Below, one piece after another: positions 38,402 through 51,479 of a DNA stretch of 64,000 bases. The stretch covers positions 80,206,152-80,270,151 of the forward strand of contig NC_083597.1 of NCBI RefSeq assembly GCF_020882245.1, written 5' to 3'. The notes below the pieces were generated by a model. The model was not told the origin of the DNA and did not search any database. It saw only the letters and a list, made by a program, of their open reading frames with translations. Position 1 is the first letter of the stretch. Every line of letters starts with the position of its first letter. The position numbers were made by a program, and so were the translations under genes. This DNA comes from Rhopalosiphum padi (Eukaryota > Arthropoda > Insecta > Hemiptera > Aphididae).

Positions 38402-41400
38402 TAAACATGCCTTGAAATTTAGTTTACAATAATATTAACTCGTTTCATAACCATAAAATTGAACCCAGTTCTAAAATTCATTAATTTTCTTTAAACAAAC
38501 TACTTTGTACAAGTTTATTTGTAAATTAACTCTAAGCTCATCTTCTTTTTTTATACAAACTGTAGGTTTTCTTCATTTCAATAATTTTATTAAATTTGTT
38601 ATTATGTGTTGGAACTTATTTTCATTGAATAGGATACTCGAGTAACAACGCTTTAATAAAAACTCAGTGTTGAAATTTAACTCACTTCATTTAACTTGTT
38701 GTTGTAATTTTGTTATTGTAACTATAATAAAAAGATAAAAAACTAAATTTTTTTTCATCACTTGTTTCATTATCAGATATTTGTATGGAGCATACAGTCA
38801 ACATGTTAAAAAATATTTTATTTATACTAAAAATGATAAATTACTATTTTATATTATTTTTTCTCACCATCAATTTTTAGTGAAATGTGATATATGCACT
38901 TTGGATCAAAATCAACTTTCATAATGAGGTTTAAGTTTAAACAAATTTTATACTTAGTTTATTTATTTTCGTTCATATATTTTGAACACTGATCAATAAA
39001 GTAAAACACATATACACACATACATATACACACATATAAATACATAGTATATTTAAAATTTACTACAGGTTTATATTCAATATATGTGTGCTATGTAATA
39101 TCGATTCTTGGTCGTGTTATTTTTTTCGGTAAAATTTCCGTGCAGTCCCCAGAGCTATTATAGACGTATACTATATTTTTTCGACCCGCTACCGAACGCA
39201 GACTTAGCGTTCGCGACATGACTCATGGAATATCAGTGAAAGTATATGCATACGGTGATTCAACACATGCGAGAAACGATAAGAAAACCCCCCAATTTGT
39301 TTCTATGTGAAGTAGAGATAAAATTTGAATTTAAATATCTGCTTTAATTTATTTAACAAACTACGTACTCAAATATTGTGAAATAATGATTTTAGATGAC
39401 AAACATATAAATTAAATTGCAATAACTAGAGAATGGAATCTGGAATATAAATATTTTTTAATGAAATGTATTTATGGTAGATTACAAAAAAAAAAATAAA
39501 AATAGTGATTTTTATATTACATTTATTATTAATTTAATAAACAATTACATTTTTACAAAACGTAAGAAGTCTCTGTTGATTGAAATATAAAATGTGTTGA
39601 TCTCGAAAATTGTTCTTATGATAGATGGTTTTAGTTACTAAAAATAAAAATTAACATTCACTTCAGTCAAAGGGTACACGTATGGCTAAGAATATTAAAT
39701 CAGTGTGCATTAAATACAATTATGATAATTACATTAAACACTAATGTAGGCAGGTAAAAAGTTGTCGCATCAGCCGTTCATATTTTCTTCATTATATAGT
39801 TGTACCTATTACACCATACATGGACATTTTACGAATTTAATAAATAGTTGTATAGCTGCAACAATTGTAAGTTTATATTAATTACATTTAATTATGTATC
39901 TGAACAAATAAATGTTCTCTTCAAATGAAATAAATCATCGAAAACTTTAATCACTCTAAGTTGTACTTATACCTATAAATTATTCTATTAGAAACTTAAA
40001 TACAGTTTCAGTCATAAAATGAAAATATGAACCTTTTTGTTAAATAACTAAATAATCGCTATGTAAGTTTTACATAAATGTATGTAATACTGTGTTAACT
40101 TTATTATTATAATAATTTATAAATATACATATGAAATTATTTTGTAGATTGTTAAAATATAAAAATTATTTTAAATAATGAATTTAACTGTAGGAAATCG
40201 TTATTATTTCTCAATAATAATATTGTTTCCAATTAAAACGTAAAGAAATGATTTATTACATTTTAATAAATAATTGAGAATAAATAACAATTATAAATGA
40301 TCAGTCATTCTGAAATTTTAATTGAGAAGACATCAGTATATTTTTTCAAACCTATAGATCTGCTAACATTTTATATTGTGAATTAATTATAAATATTTAC
40401 TCTCACGATAAAGATTCATAAAATTATTGGATTAATTTTATTATTATTATTATTAGATATTATTAATGTTTTATTTAAACGTTATAGGTACTTATTGCTA
40501 GTCGATTGAAAAAAAATATGTATTAATTAGGTTCAATACGTGTTTGAAAAATATGACTTGGTAATATGTGTATAATATAAATATTAAATTATTCCAAGAA
40601 GCCTTTTTAAATTGTATTATTTTGGGTAGTACTATCACTATTATCATGTGTATAAATATATATATTTTTTATTGCAATACACCTAGTATTACAGGTATTG
40701 TATTACAATTAAATTTATAAAAATCAAATATCAAATAAACGATTTCAATTATACAAAGCTTGTTATCCGTTGTAATTCAATTACATTTCTGTAAAATATA
40801 ATAAAATACCATTATATTTTTTTAAAGAATATATTCTTTAGAAATTTACTATAATTGTTTTTATTACTGCTGTAAATTCTGTATAATGTATAACATAATA
40901 ATAGTGTATTGATAATGTTCTATTTAAATGTATATTATGTAATAATCAAAAGTTGCTGCATAATAATATGTTAATACGTTATGGTTATCATAAAAATTAG
41001 TAACAATTACGATATAATGATCACAATATTTTTGCTTTAAAAGAATAAATGATTATTTTTATTAGTTATCTTATGAGTAAGATGTTTATATTTCCATGGG
41101 ATTTGCAAAATGTAATTAATAGAAACATAATAAAAAGTAATATTAACATATACATATTTTTATTTAAACAACCGAGATACATTATATTTATTTAAATAAT
41201 TATTAATAGATAAAATAATAAATTTATGTAATATATGTTACATTATTATATATTATAATAAAATAATAAAATATGTGATGTACACGTTGTTTGCACATTA
41301 TTACAGCTAGGGATATGCAATTTTGGTATAATATAACATAATATAATATAAAAATATTATCTTCAGATAATGACGTATAACTATCCTGTACTATTACAAC

Positions 41401-44064
41401 CGTAGCTTTATATAAGACTTACATTTTGAAATTATTAAAAAATATAAAATAATATAGTTATACTTATTTAAATAATCAAGAATAATAAATAATAAATCAA
41501 GAAACGCAAATATTTATGATAATATGTCTACTAAAAAAAAAAAAAAAATTATAGTGTCCTTTCTATTATGTCTTTTTAATTATAACCTTGGCATTTCCAA
41601 GAATTTCAAATCCCAGCCTTTTCAGAATTTTTCTCCAGAAATACAAACTCTAGTTACAAAGTTACACATACAGAAAGCTGTACATAATGTGAAATAAAAA
41701 ATCAACACAGATTTATTGGTCACCTAACCTGAAGGTGATTAGATGTTAGTTTTGTTGAGGTTACTGTATATTATAACATTTAACGCGTTACTATGTATAT
41801 GGTTGAAACTGAACGTTACCGGCAATACTCGATCATGAATTAATTACAATTTTGAACGGCAGCTTGTGTGTACCATTATTACTATGATACCCGAACCAAG
41901 GTCTAAATAATTCTATACCTTTTTACACGCTTGAACATCATAATATTTATGTACACTTTGTTTCTCCATCACATTATTCGCTATAGACGATACTTTGGAT
42001 ACAAAACACGCGATATTTACATAACACCTTTACTGTACTCATAACAATGTTAATTAGCGCAGTTGTAATATATTTTACACACCTAACGCAAATACGCGTT
42101 TCCATATATTTATGTGTATTTGCAGTTGGTACTAATATCGTGTTTGGTATAGATGTTAAGATTTATGTTTAAAGTGGAATTTTTTATTATTTTAGGTATA
42201 TCGCCTACGTATAAATCATATACATATAATATACTTGACACATAGTACGTTTATTAGCAACGAAATGAAAATTATATTATTATATTGAAATATTTTATGG
42301 TATATTTTTTATTTTGTATTTGACATAGAATCAGATAAGTGTCCGGTGAGACTTTACACAGGACATCGTCATGGGAAAAAATAGTATTAAGGGTTCACGC
42401 CTTGAATTGATAGTGACTGGCAGTAGAGTACAGTGTTTTGGATAGGCCACAAATTACTTTGTTCACGCGAAGTGTGCAAGACAGAGAACCATTGAGGGAT
42501 AATTTAAATGGATGAGAAGTGAGACGGTAGAATAGTCTACTCGACAGCGAGAAAAGTCGATTACGTCTTTTCTCGAGAGTTTAACGCGTCCGGGACGTTG
42601 AAAGCTATTTACAACAAAAATTTAAAAAAAAAGTAAAGTTTTAATGTGATTTAATATTATATACGAGTTTCTTTTAGACCTGACATAAAAAAAGAAAAGA
42701 AAAGCTATATACCTACTACCATTTTCTTTGCACAAATATTATATTAACGTAAATCTAAAAAAAAAAAAAAAAATACGTTAAGTCAAATTTAAATTATAGA
42801 CCGGAAATTTTCTACTTTTTATAATAACAACTGTGTCTATATAATGTAACGGCCAATAAGTATACTTTGTAAAGTTCGGTCAATTACGTGTCAGACTTTT
42901 TTAAGTGTATTTACGAAAACCCGCACTACTTCAAATACGCACCTATACCTCTTAAAAATTTAACACAATGCCTTGTATATCATCGAAGCTTTTGAAGACT
43001 TTATAATAAATATTATATCATTATATTATGCCGTATTAAAGGGTCAGCGTACAGTTATGAATAATGTATATACAGTTATACATTGTTGTGTGTTCCCGTA
43101 CAACGCAACATTTCATATTATTTCCATACATACGGCACAAACGACCCGCACGCAGATGACCTTTACTTCAATCAGTATCGACGTATCATTGTGATCGTTG
43201 ACTGTGCGACATCCGTATAAGACGAGTTCGTAGTATTGCCGAGTACACACTGCATTATGGCCGTTTGATTAAATGACCGTTAGGAATCGAAAAAAAAACG
43301 CGATATCTGATGGAAAGAGCAGTAGTTATGTTTTGTTATGAATTTTTCGTATAAATTAAAAATTGATTTTTATCGAAATATTACAATATAAGTAATACAA
43401 TATTATAAGTATGTATATTATTTACGCATGCAATACGCGTCATATTTTAACAATAATAATATTATAGTTAATGTTGGAAACTATATTTATATTTGAAATA
43501 CATAATAATTCTTCTAAAACGTTATAATTTAATAATATCTTAGATATTTCTAAGTCGTCTACCTTTGTGCATATAACACATGATTTAAATATATCAGCTT
43601 AGCTGTACGAAAACAAAAATATTATGACATAATATTTTAATTACAGTTTGTTTCGTATAAAATATAAAAATAGTAATATTTAATAATAATTAATAGCAAT
43701 ATCATGGAATATCATAGATTATGATTAATTAACGTAAAAACATCTAAGTGACACAATTTCATATCTTAATAAACTATTATTACATTAACCTTAGTACGAA
43801 TTAAAATTGATAATTATTCTGCGATGACTTCCAAATGGATTGTTAGTTATCAACGTTAACTTCCAGACAATATCATTAAAATTATCGGTATAATTTATAT
43901 GGCGTTATTGTTTAAATATAAAGTGTATTATAACAATCAAAAACGATTAAAAATACTATTAGGTGGTAATATTATTGCGAAGGTAGCTTTTTATCACGTC
44001 GTGTGTTTATTTATCATATTTATTTTAATACTTCAATACTTCAATTTCTTACTTTCTATACATA
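38402..44064. other. AT-rich non-coding stretch
   Basis: Nothing coding was recognised. At 42548-42575 the 9-base arms CGAGAAAAG and CTTTTCTCG enclose a 10-base loop within a moderate-GC patch (42340-42610). The rest is low-complexity AT-rich DNA. Confidence 0.5.
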
Positions 44065-44845
44065 TAAGGTGATTCACCAAGTAGGTACGCTTATCTCTCA
44101 TAATTTTAATTAATTACTATATAATATAGTAATCGCATACTCTACTTAATTCAAGTTCTGGACGTTCTGGGGTTTGGAATATTTAAAAAAACGTAAATTT
44201 ATATACCTTGTTCTAGATTGTCCTATCTTAAACTAACTTTTTCTTTAATTGAGAATCATCCTTTTTTCCACGTGTCAAATTTGTTGTACTAAGGGTAAAT
44301 TAATATATATATATATATATATAAATATATATATTTAAGAATATATGAAGAAAATAATTATTAATTTTAAAATTAAAATTATTATTTTATATGTATCCAT
44401 TAATATTTTATCTTTTGAAAAAATGATATGACTATAAATATTATAATTTATAATTAATACAATATCTTATACTACATATTAATTATTGTGTACACAATAT
44501 AAACATCATATTATGTTTTTAATTAATTACTATATTATTGTCCTTGAATTATATTTTTATAACTCAGAAACCGCTAATTCAAATTTTGTTTAGATACATA
44601 CGATTTGTCAAGAAAAAAAATATCTGTTTATCAATTTACAAAAAAAAAAAAAAATTGGTTTACATTTAAAAAAATTATTTTGCATTACAGCAGTACTATC
44701 CTTAAATTATATTAAACAATCTGAATTACTAAAAATATGGCTAGCATGTATATTTAAAAATTTTAAAAATCGGAATTTAATTAATTGAAAAATTAAAATT
44801 AAAAAATAAATAAATGGGAATGAGCACGTTTGGAGAATCACTCTG
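44065..44845. mobile_element. Non-autonomous inverted-repeat DNA element (MITE-like), about 780 bp
   Basis: The left end reads TAAGGTGATTCACCAAG, and the reverse complement of the right end reads CAGAGTGATTCTCCAA. Both continue into an ACGC/GTGC-(T/C)TCAT stretch and then AT-rich sequence, so about 30 bases of degenerate terminal inverted repeat can be aligned. A TA dinucleotide abuts each end (44063-44064 and 44846-44847), which fits a TA target duplication. The interior is AT-rich, has a TA microsatellite at 44302-44322 and has no coding frame. TA duplication and small size suggest mobilisation by a Tc1/mariner-type or similar transposase. The superfamily is inferred only from the TA. Confidence 0.65.
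44302..44322. repeat. (TA)n microsatellite
   Basis: About 10 TA units inside the 44-kb inverted-repeat element. Confidence 0.9.
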
Positions 44846-46970
44846 TATATAATACATATAGCTATTATTGCGCATTGTTAAAGCTTTTTTTTTTAACTAC
44901 CACTAAGAAAAAACGTTTTCCGATGAACTATATAAACAGCACACATCATTGGAAAAGTCAATAAATTTACCAATATACTCAGAATCCAAAAGGGAGAAAA
45001 AGTTTTAGTCGTTTTCGCTTTAAAACTTGAATTAGTTTCCCGTCAGCACCACGATGACGGCAATATGTAAAATATATACCATGTATAATATTTCTTTAAA
45101 TAAAACGATATACATAGTATACGTCATATTACATATTATTATATTTTTTTGCCGATTTCATACAGTACATATATATTATGTTAGTTAATAATTATAACGA
45201 ACCGTTGGCCGTTTAATCACACTATTAAAATAAATAAATATTTGTGTATTAAACGTTTTTAGTTTTTGAAATATATATATATATATAATAAAAAGTATAG
45301 ATTAATACTAAAAAAATCTCTTTTCGTCGTTATAAGAAATAGTCTCCAGCATATACAGTACCTATTGGAAAAAAGTATATAAAAACGTTTTACATTAATC
45401 TAAAATTATCGTAATGTTATATTGATTACCGTTTTAAACAATTTTAACACGTCAGTAAACTTATAGCACATGACATAATAATAATGCTATAATTCGCTGA
45501 TCCAACATATTTATTATGCTCATTAAGAATGAACATTGTGTACCTATAAAGTTAGAATTGATAAGAATAATGAATATTATATTTAATTTTATTACATTTA
45601 TCGAATATTAGAGCAGTTATTTTACTCGACGTGATTTTGATTACGATTTTTTTTTCTTATCAGACATAAATTGCATTTACAGTTAAATATTATTGTCTTT
45701 CGCACAATGTTCTAATTTTGACTCGCGACATAAATTTTAATCGAAACTATGTCAAACTAATAGTAATATAATAAATTATTTTTATAAAATACGACACTTG
45801 CTTTAAAGATGTTATAGTTGAAGAAGGGATTGATAACTACATTAGTCGACATTCACAATACATCACATAAAAATGGAACGATACAGACAAAATTGTTTAT
45901 ACAATTGTTGTCACAACTGCTTGAAAATATTAGTTAAAAACTTAAAATATATAATATTAGTCATATTTTAGTTATGGAATCGCGTAAGTATATTTTAGCC
46001 AACGCTTGTTGACAGACTTACATTTGAATTTTGTCCTTTAACCAGTTTATCCTAAATATTTAACTAAGTTTTTTCACATCATTCGATCCTAAGTGTGTTT
46101 TAATGTATATTATTTTTCATTAAACCATATTGTATATATGTCTTAGAAAAAAAAGGTAATTTGTCAGGAATCATTATTGTATTATATTATAATATTATAT
46201 GCAAATACTACTTTTTTTTATCGTTTAAGATCAGATTTATGTTTATAAAAAATGGGTTCGAAACTACGTTTATGAAAGAGCAAAAATTTGAGCTATAAAA
46301 AATTCATTATAATACTTTGGTAAAATTATGAAAATCTACGCAAAAAATAATAAGCGGTTTTAGTGGCTACAATATTAAATATAAGCTATGATTTGCATTT
46401 TGTACAGACGTTTTATTGTTATGTTAATAAAGTATATTATTATATATTTATTTAGACAGTTTTTACCTATACGTTTAGCCTCCACCTAACTGTAATTTTA
46501 CGTATATATATTTGAATATTTTACTATGAAAATAATTATCAATATTTTTGAGTACATTGTATTAATTATTATAAATATTATTAAGTTACGATAAATTATT
46601 ATTTTATTATTGTATAACATTAAATTATGATTGCCCACTTTTTGATAATGTAAATTTAATTTACATTTAAATTAAATTACATTTGTAAGCTGGTACTATT
46701 AAAAAATCGCTAAATTCCTATTTATTTAAATATTATTTTTTACAATTTCATGATACGAATTTGGTATACTAACTAGAACAATTGGTAGGTATAATTTGAT
46801 TATTAAACCACCACATACAATTTATTCAAAATTATGAAAATAAATGAGTGCACGAAGAGATACACCATCATTATTGCCTTTACACAGAAACAAATTCGTT
46901 ATTTTTTTTATGGATGATATTTCGGTTGAAAAAAACAATAACAAAGCTCCGATAAAGTATAAAAACGGTA
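44846..46970. other. AT-rich non-coding stretch
   Basis: Between the inverted-repeat element and the 3' end of the secreted helical-protein gene. No gene, RNA or repeat beyond short TA tracts is seen. Confidence 0.55.
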
Positions 46971-46973
46971 AAA

Positions 46974-46979
46974 TTTAAT
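46974..46979 (-). terminator. Possible polyadenylation signal (ATTAAA) of the secreted helical-protein gene
   Basis: The first common poly(A)-signal variant downstream of the TAA at 47108 is ATTAAA on the minus strand, giving a 3' untranslated region of about 150 bases. No AATAAA occurs between it and the stop codon. A site further downstream cannot be excluded. Confidence 0.35.
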
Positions 46980-47107
46980 ATTTGATTTTTAAAGGTGAAA
47001 TAAATAACAATATTATAAAATTAAAAAGCAATAAATTAACTGTCAGTTATCGTGTTTTGGTTGACATAGTTGGTACAACGTGTGTCAGTCACTCAAACTT
47101 GTTCATC

Positions 47108-48074
47108 TTAGGCTTTCTTGGCATCAGCGATTTTAGCCTAAATCATAAAAATAAAACTTTGATTAATTTGTGATCTTAAAAATTATAATTTGATTTGTAT
47201 GTTTATTTTATTCTACTTACTTGGACGCTTTTAGCTTGTTCCATAAGGAAGTCGATGTTTTTCTTGGTGAATTCCTTGATTTCCTTTTCGATGTCGGTGT
47301 TTCCTTGGGCTTTCTTTGTGATTTCAGTGGCATGCTCCACGATGTATTTAAGGGCCTGTTCGGTTTTTTCGTTAAAGTCTTTCAAGCTGACTTCCTTTGG
47401 CAAGTTCTTGGTGTATGTGTCGATGGTTGTTTGCCATTGTTTGGTGGCTTCCTTGACAACATCGGAGACGCCAGCTTTGCCTTCAAACTGCAGGTAAAAA
47501 AAAAATAGTTTAAAACAAAAATTTCAAAGATGCTAGTAACGAATTATAAGTGTAATGTACAATAACAGACGTTCGTTCATCATACATTATATTATTGATA
47601 ATATTTAATGTTCAATCATACCGATTTGGAAAGGACTGCGAGTTCGGATTTGAAACCATCGACGAAAGTGTTCAAACTGTTCTTGGCAGCGGCGGTGTAT
47701 TCGGAGTTATCGCCGACAACGTCGCCAATTTTTTTAGTGATGTTCTTGAGGGCTTCTTCGAACGGTATACCCCATTCAGTGTCGGTTGCGGGTTTACCAC
47801 TGATCTAAATTGGCATTGTATTATTATTATTATTTTGGATATCATTTTAATTGTTTATTTTAGAAATATGAATAATTGTCCGTGACATCGTACTATGCAT
47901 TTGTATTGGTGCGCAGTCGACGCGGACATTGTTTAGAGGAAAATACCAAACAATAATAATGTATTACACGTTAACCGTGTTGGTATAATATTTTATACTA
48001 TAATAATATATGCTTACTTGAACAACAGCTACGGACACGACGGCAATGGCCAAAATCACTTTGCAGGCAACCAT
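47108..48074 (-). CDS. Secreted amphipathic-helix protein, apolipophorin-III-like, 4 exons
   Basis: Complete gene read on the minus strand. Coding exons are 48018-48074, 47622-47804, 47221-47487 and 47108-47137. Donors are GTAAGC, GTATGA and GTAAGT; acceptors are ATTTAG, CTGCAG and ATTTAG. All three introns are in phase 0. The product is 178 residues: 19+61+89+9, then TAA. The ATG follows a run of AAC triplets. Residues 1 to about 20 (MVACKVILAIAVVSVAVVQ) form a hydrophobic signal peptide, and cleavage near ISGKPA is likely. The mature chain of about 155 residues has no cysteine and two tryptophans (EWGIPF, KQWQTT). It is dense in Lys, Glu and Ala with helix-like spacing (KEATKQW, EKEIKEFTKK, AKIADAKKA). 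There is one possible N-glycosylation site, N40-I-T. Size, signal peptide and helix-rich composition match exchangeable apolipophorin-III, a haemolymph lipid carrier, but I cannot show homology. A lineage-specific secreted or salivary helical protein is the main alternative. The gene structure is firm; the family is not. Confidence 0.9.
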
Positions 48075-48187
48075 GTTGTTGTTGTTGTGTGTATTTGTAC
48101 GACGGATAGATGAAATATTAAAATATAATATCAATGCGAATATAACGAATTGATATCTGTACCACTGCTGACGGTGTCTCGAACAAT

Positions 48188-48223
48188 ACTGATTTAGCAA
48201 ACCGGCCGGGCCTTATATTTATA
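48188..48223 (-). promoter_or_regulatory. Core promoter (TATA box + initiator) of the secreted helical-protein gene
   Basis: On the minus strand a TATAAATA box (48216-48223) precedes an arthropod-type TCAGT initiator (48188-48192). The initiator A at 48190 is 33 bases downstream of the first T of the box, close to the usual spacing. This predicts a 5' untranslated leader of about 116 bases up to the ATG at 48074, with no intron needed. Between the two elements lies a short GC-rich stretch, GGCCCGGCCGG. The layout is typical of strongly, tissue-specifically expressed insect genes for secreted products; the expression level is inference. Confidence 0.7.
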
Positions 48224-48249
48224 TCAAAACGAACGGCTACATAGTGCAT

Positions 48250-50700
48250 GGGAGGGACCTTTGATTTTTCCGTTATCGAAGCTACGATAAAATAACTTAA
48301 CCATTATGATTAATAATTATACACCGTGGCCCGGTGTCCGGAAGGCAATAGATTGATAAGAAAAACAAACACACACATTAAAACGTTTGTCGCAGACTAC
48401 GTTACATAAACGCGGAATAGTTGTTAAGGATTGCCGACATTCAATGTCGATCAAAGATCACATTTTAACAATCTCAGCCGCAGTAAGAACAAATTGAAAC
48501 ATAATAATAATAATATGTTGTAACATGTTGGCAAATGATCGGCGCTATATTATTACTTAGTACATACTTAGTAATATTACTTTGTATATGTTACTAAGCG
48601 TATACTCGATCAATGCCAACCAAGTGCATGCTGCATCTCTATTGCAATATTCAATTATCGCCGACTATTCTTTATATAATTTATTATTGTGAGCAATTTG
48701 ACGAAATTTAAAATTTATTTGTTAGGAATTTTACGAAATAAACGAAATTATAAAATTAAAATTATCAAACATTCAAACGCTTAGATAAAATAACCGGAAA
48801 CATATATTTCGTCTCCGACAAAATATATTATAATCGAATTTCCAACAATAAAATATAACAAATACGTAATATAGGCACCTATGTATATTTGTATATGTTT
48901 ATTCAAACACACGTGTTTGTTGTGATGGAGTCGTTATTTGACATAATATAGTCATTCATCTCACTCACTTGTAAATAATATTAAGTCGTGTATACACAAT
49001 GTACATTTAGGAGCGGTCGATTTAAAAATAAGTGTTTTCATCATACCTAGCAATCGGAATTTTACACTGTTTGATGAAATAACGATCAGCCGAATCAAAA
49101 GCAATTTTTAGGAGCGTATACGTATTTAGTGGAGCTTTTACATTTTGATATTGTTGTTTAACAACGACAATAGCATAATATAAAAAAATGAATTTGCTTT
49201 ATACGTTTATTATAAACGCACAAGTCACACAAATTGTTAAGTTCCCTAGGTATTCATAAAGAGCTCAATTTTCATTTTGCTTATGCGTGTATTACATATA
49301 ATATAATACACATAAAGAATATTATTTTTAAACCGCAGTGCAAAATGTCGGATTCATAAATTATCCATTTAAACTATTGTTCGTATTTATACGTTTACTG
49401 TGAGTATAATGTGGTACAAACGCCACGGAAATATGGTGATAAATTTCTTAAAAATGCCTGAATTTTTTCAGTGTCATTATAATAAAATATACCTGAAAAA
49501 AAAATGGAAAATACACGCGTATATGATTAAAGTTACCGCGCCATAATTCTTCGGTATATCTTATATTTTTCTTCTTATTCTTCGTTTTTTTTTTTTTTTT
49601 TACTTAAATGGTTACACATGATCATTATTCATGGATGATTAACGACAATAACTCGGAACACGCGTATATAACAACAAGAGTAGGTGTTATATATATATAT
49701 GTATTGTCCCACTCACGATACCAAAAATCACGCAAAAATATTATTATATACAAGACCATTTTTCTCCTTTATCCTAAAAAGCGTATTTCAGTAAATCGTT
49801 GCATAGATTCCTAATATCATTCGATGCGCGATTAATTCGGATACCTATGGATTTCGTGTCCGTATGACAATGTGTCGTAAACACTGTGTGTCACTGTTTT
49901 CGTCAATATTTTCCAGTGTCATATTGTTATGACTACGAATAAAGGGCGAGAAGAGAATGAAGGGAGAGAGTAAATTGGCGACAGTGAACATTTTTGGAAG
50001 TGCCAAAATCTTTAACTTTTTTTTTTCTTAAGAAGGAAAACTTTTCTATGCTTAACAAAATCAGTTGAAAACAGAGTCCTCCAAAAAATGTGTCAAACCA
50101 AACAATATAATAATATTATAATAATTTTGTTCATGTCTTGTGCGCGTTTACACACGTTCCAAAATTATAATAAACGATATAGTATTACAACAATATAGAC
50201 GCGTCAACATAATATAATATAATAAAAATAAGTATGTTTGTATATAGCAATAAGTTTCATATTTTATTTTTGACCGTAACACTTTCCGTCTGACGAAGCA
50301 ATAACATTAAATAGCAATACATTTGACGAATACAATTATTCGTTTTACCGGCATAATAATATGTGGGTCTGGTACATTGACCGTCTGGTTATTTTGTATC
50401 GCACACGTTTAATTGACAACACAATGAGACTGTTAAAAAATATTTGCTACTTAAAATATTTGTCATGTGGCTTTTGGACCCTGTGACTGTTTGTGGTGGC
50501 CGACGGTCGATTGAGCCGTACACGCCACGAGCTACTATAGGTAATGTATACGGCGGCGTTCTCGTGTTATTATATATTAATATAGCTATTATAAAGACGA
50601 GAAACTCAGTGACGTTTCTACGCTGTCGTGGAATTTGATTTAAAAACAAACCTTAAACGTCTAGGATTCCGTGACAGGACATTACAGCGATATAATACAT
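48250..50700. other. Upstream flank of the secreted helical-protein gene
   Basis: AT-rich, with a slightly GC-richer piece at 50440-50640 where 64-codon plus and 86-codon minus frames overlap without recognisable content. Distal regulatory elements could be here but none can be named. Confidence 0.5.
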
Positions 50701-50702
50701 AT

Positions 50703-51300
50703 ATCTAATACCCGTAATACTCAAGTGCATATATACACACACACGTGTTGTCTTTCGAACTAACTTTTTATTTGCTCTAGTCGACAGCACAACAAATGTC
50801 AGGATATTATTTGTTTCCGTGACCGGTATATTATATTTATATATTATATATATATATGCGTGCGTGTGTGTGTGTGGAGGTAAATATATAGGTATGTATA
50901 TACTATATATGTGTGTATGCGTGTATGTAAGTATGTACGGGTAATGTGTACGTATGTATACATAGTATATATAGATATATGAGTTTATGTGTGTGTGTAC
51001 GAGTGCACCTATACAGAGTGGAAAACATTCCGTAGAGCAAAAAAAGTCTTAAGTCGACCGAGATGTTTCGACGGATTATTTTTTGTGGTTTTCTTTCTTT
51101 TTTCCTTTCTTTTCTGCCAATTATTATCATTGACATAAAAACAACCGATGCAGGTACACGTCCCGTAGACCCTGTCGGTACGGCGAAAAATAAATACATT
51201 CGACGAACCGTAGTCTAACCGTAGTTTAGAAATATTATAAGCTGCATATACCTAGGCACACACACACACACAAACACACATAAATATATAAATAGTATAT
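50703..51300. repeat. Cluster of (CA)n, (TA)n, (GT)n and GTAT tracts
   Basis: Short tandem tracts recur across about 600 bases: CACACAC near 50736, TATA and GTGTGTGTG at 50840-50876, GTATGTAT-like units at 50880-51000, and CACACACA near 51260. Minus-strand His/Thr/Tyr-rich frames here are products of the repeats. Confidence 0.75.
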
Positions 51301-51479
51301 AGCTAAATTTTTACACGTGTCTACATTCGGGTTGTCAGAATGTGTTGTAGGTACGTGCCGTGTTATACGCCAATATGTTCCATTATTTCATAGTCATTTC
51401 GAATCAAGCATCTGAATAAACGGAGAAAAGTTCAAAAACATACTACGCACAATGAAGTTTTTTCACGCAACGTCGTCAA

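Noticed and set aside
48050..48200. Continuation of the signal-peptide exon into an upstream in-frame start (78-codon frame)
   Set aside because: The extra N-terminal residues come from the predicted 5' leader downstream of the initiator and would bury the signal peptide. The ATG at 48074 with the AAC-rich context fits better.
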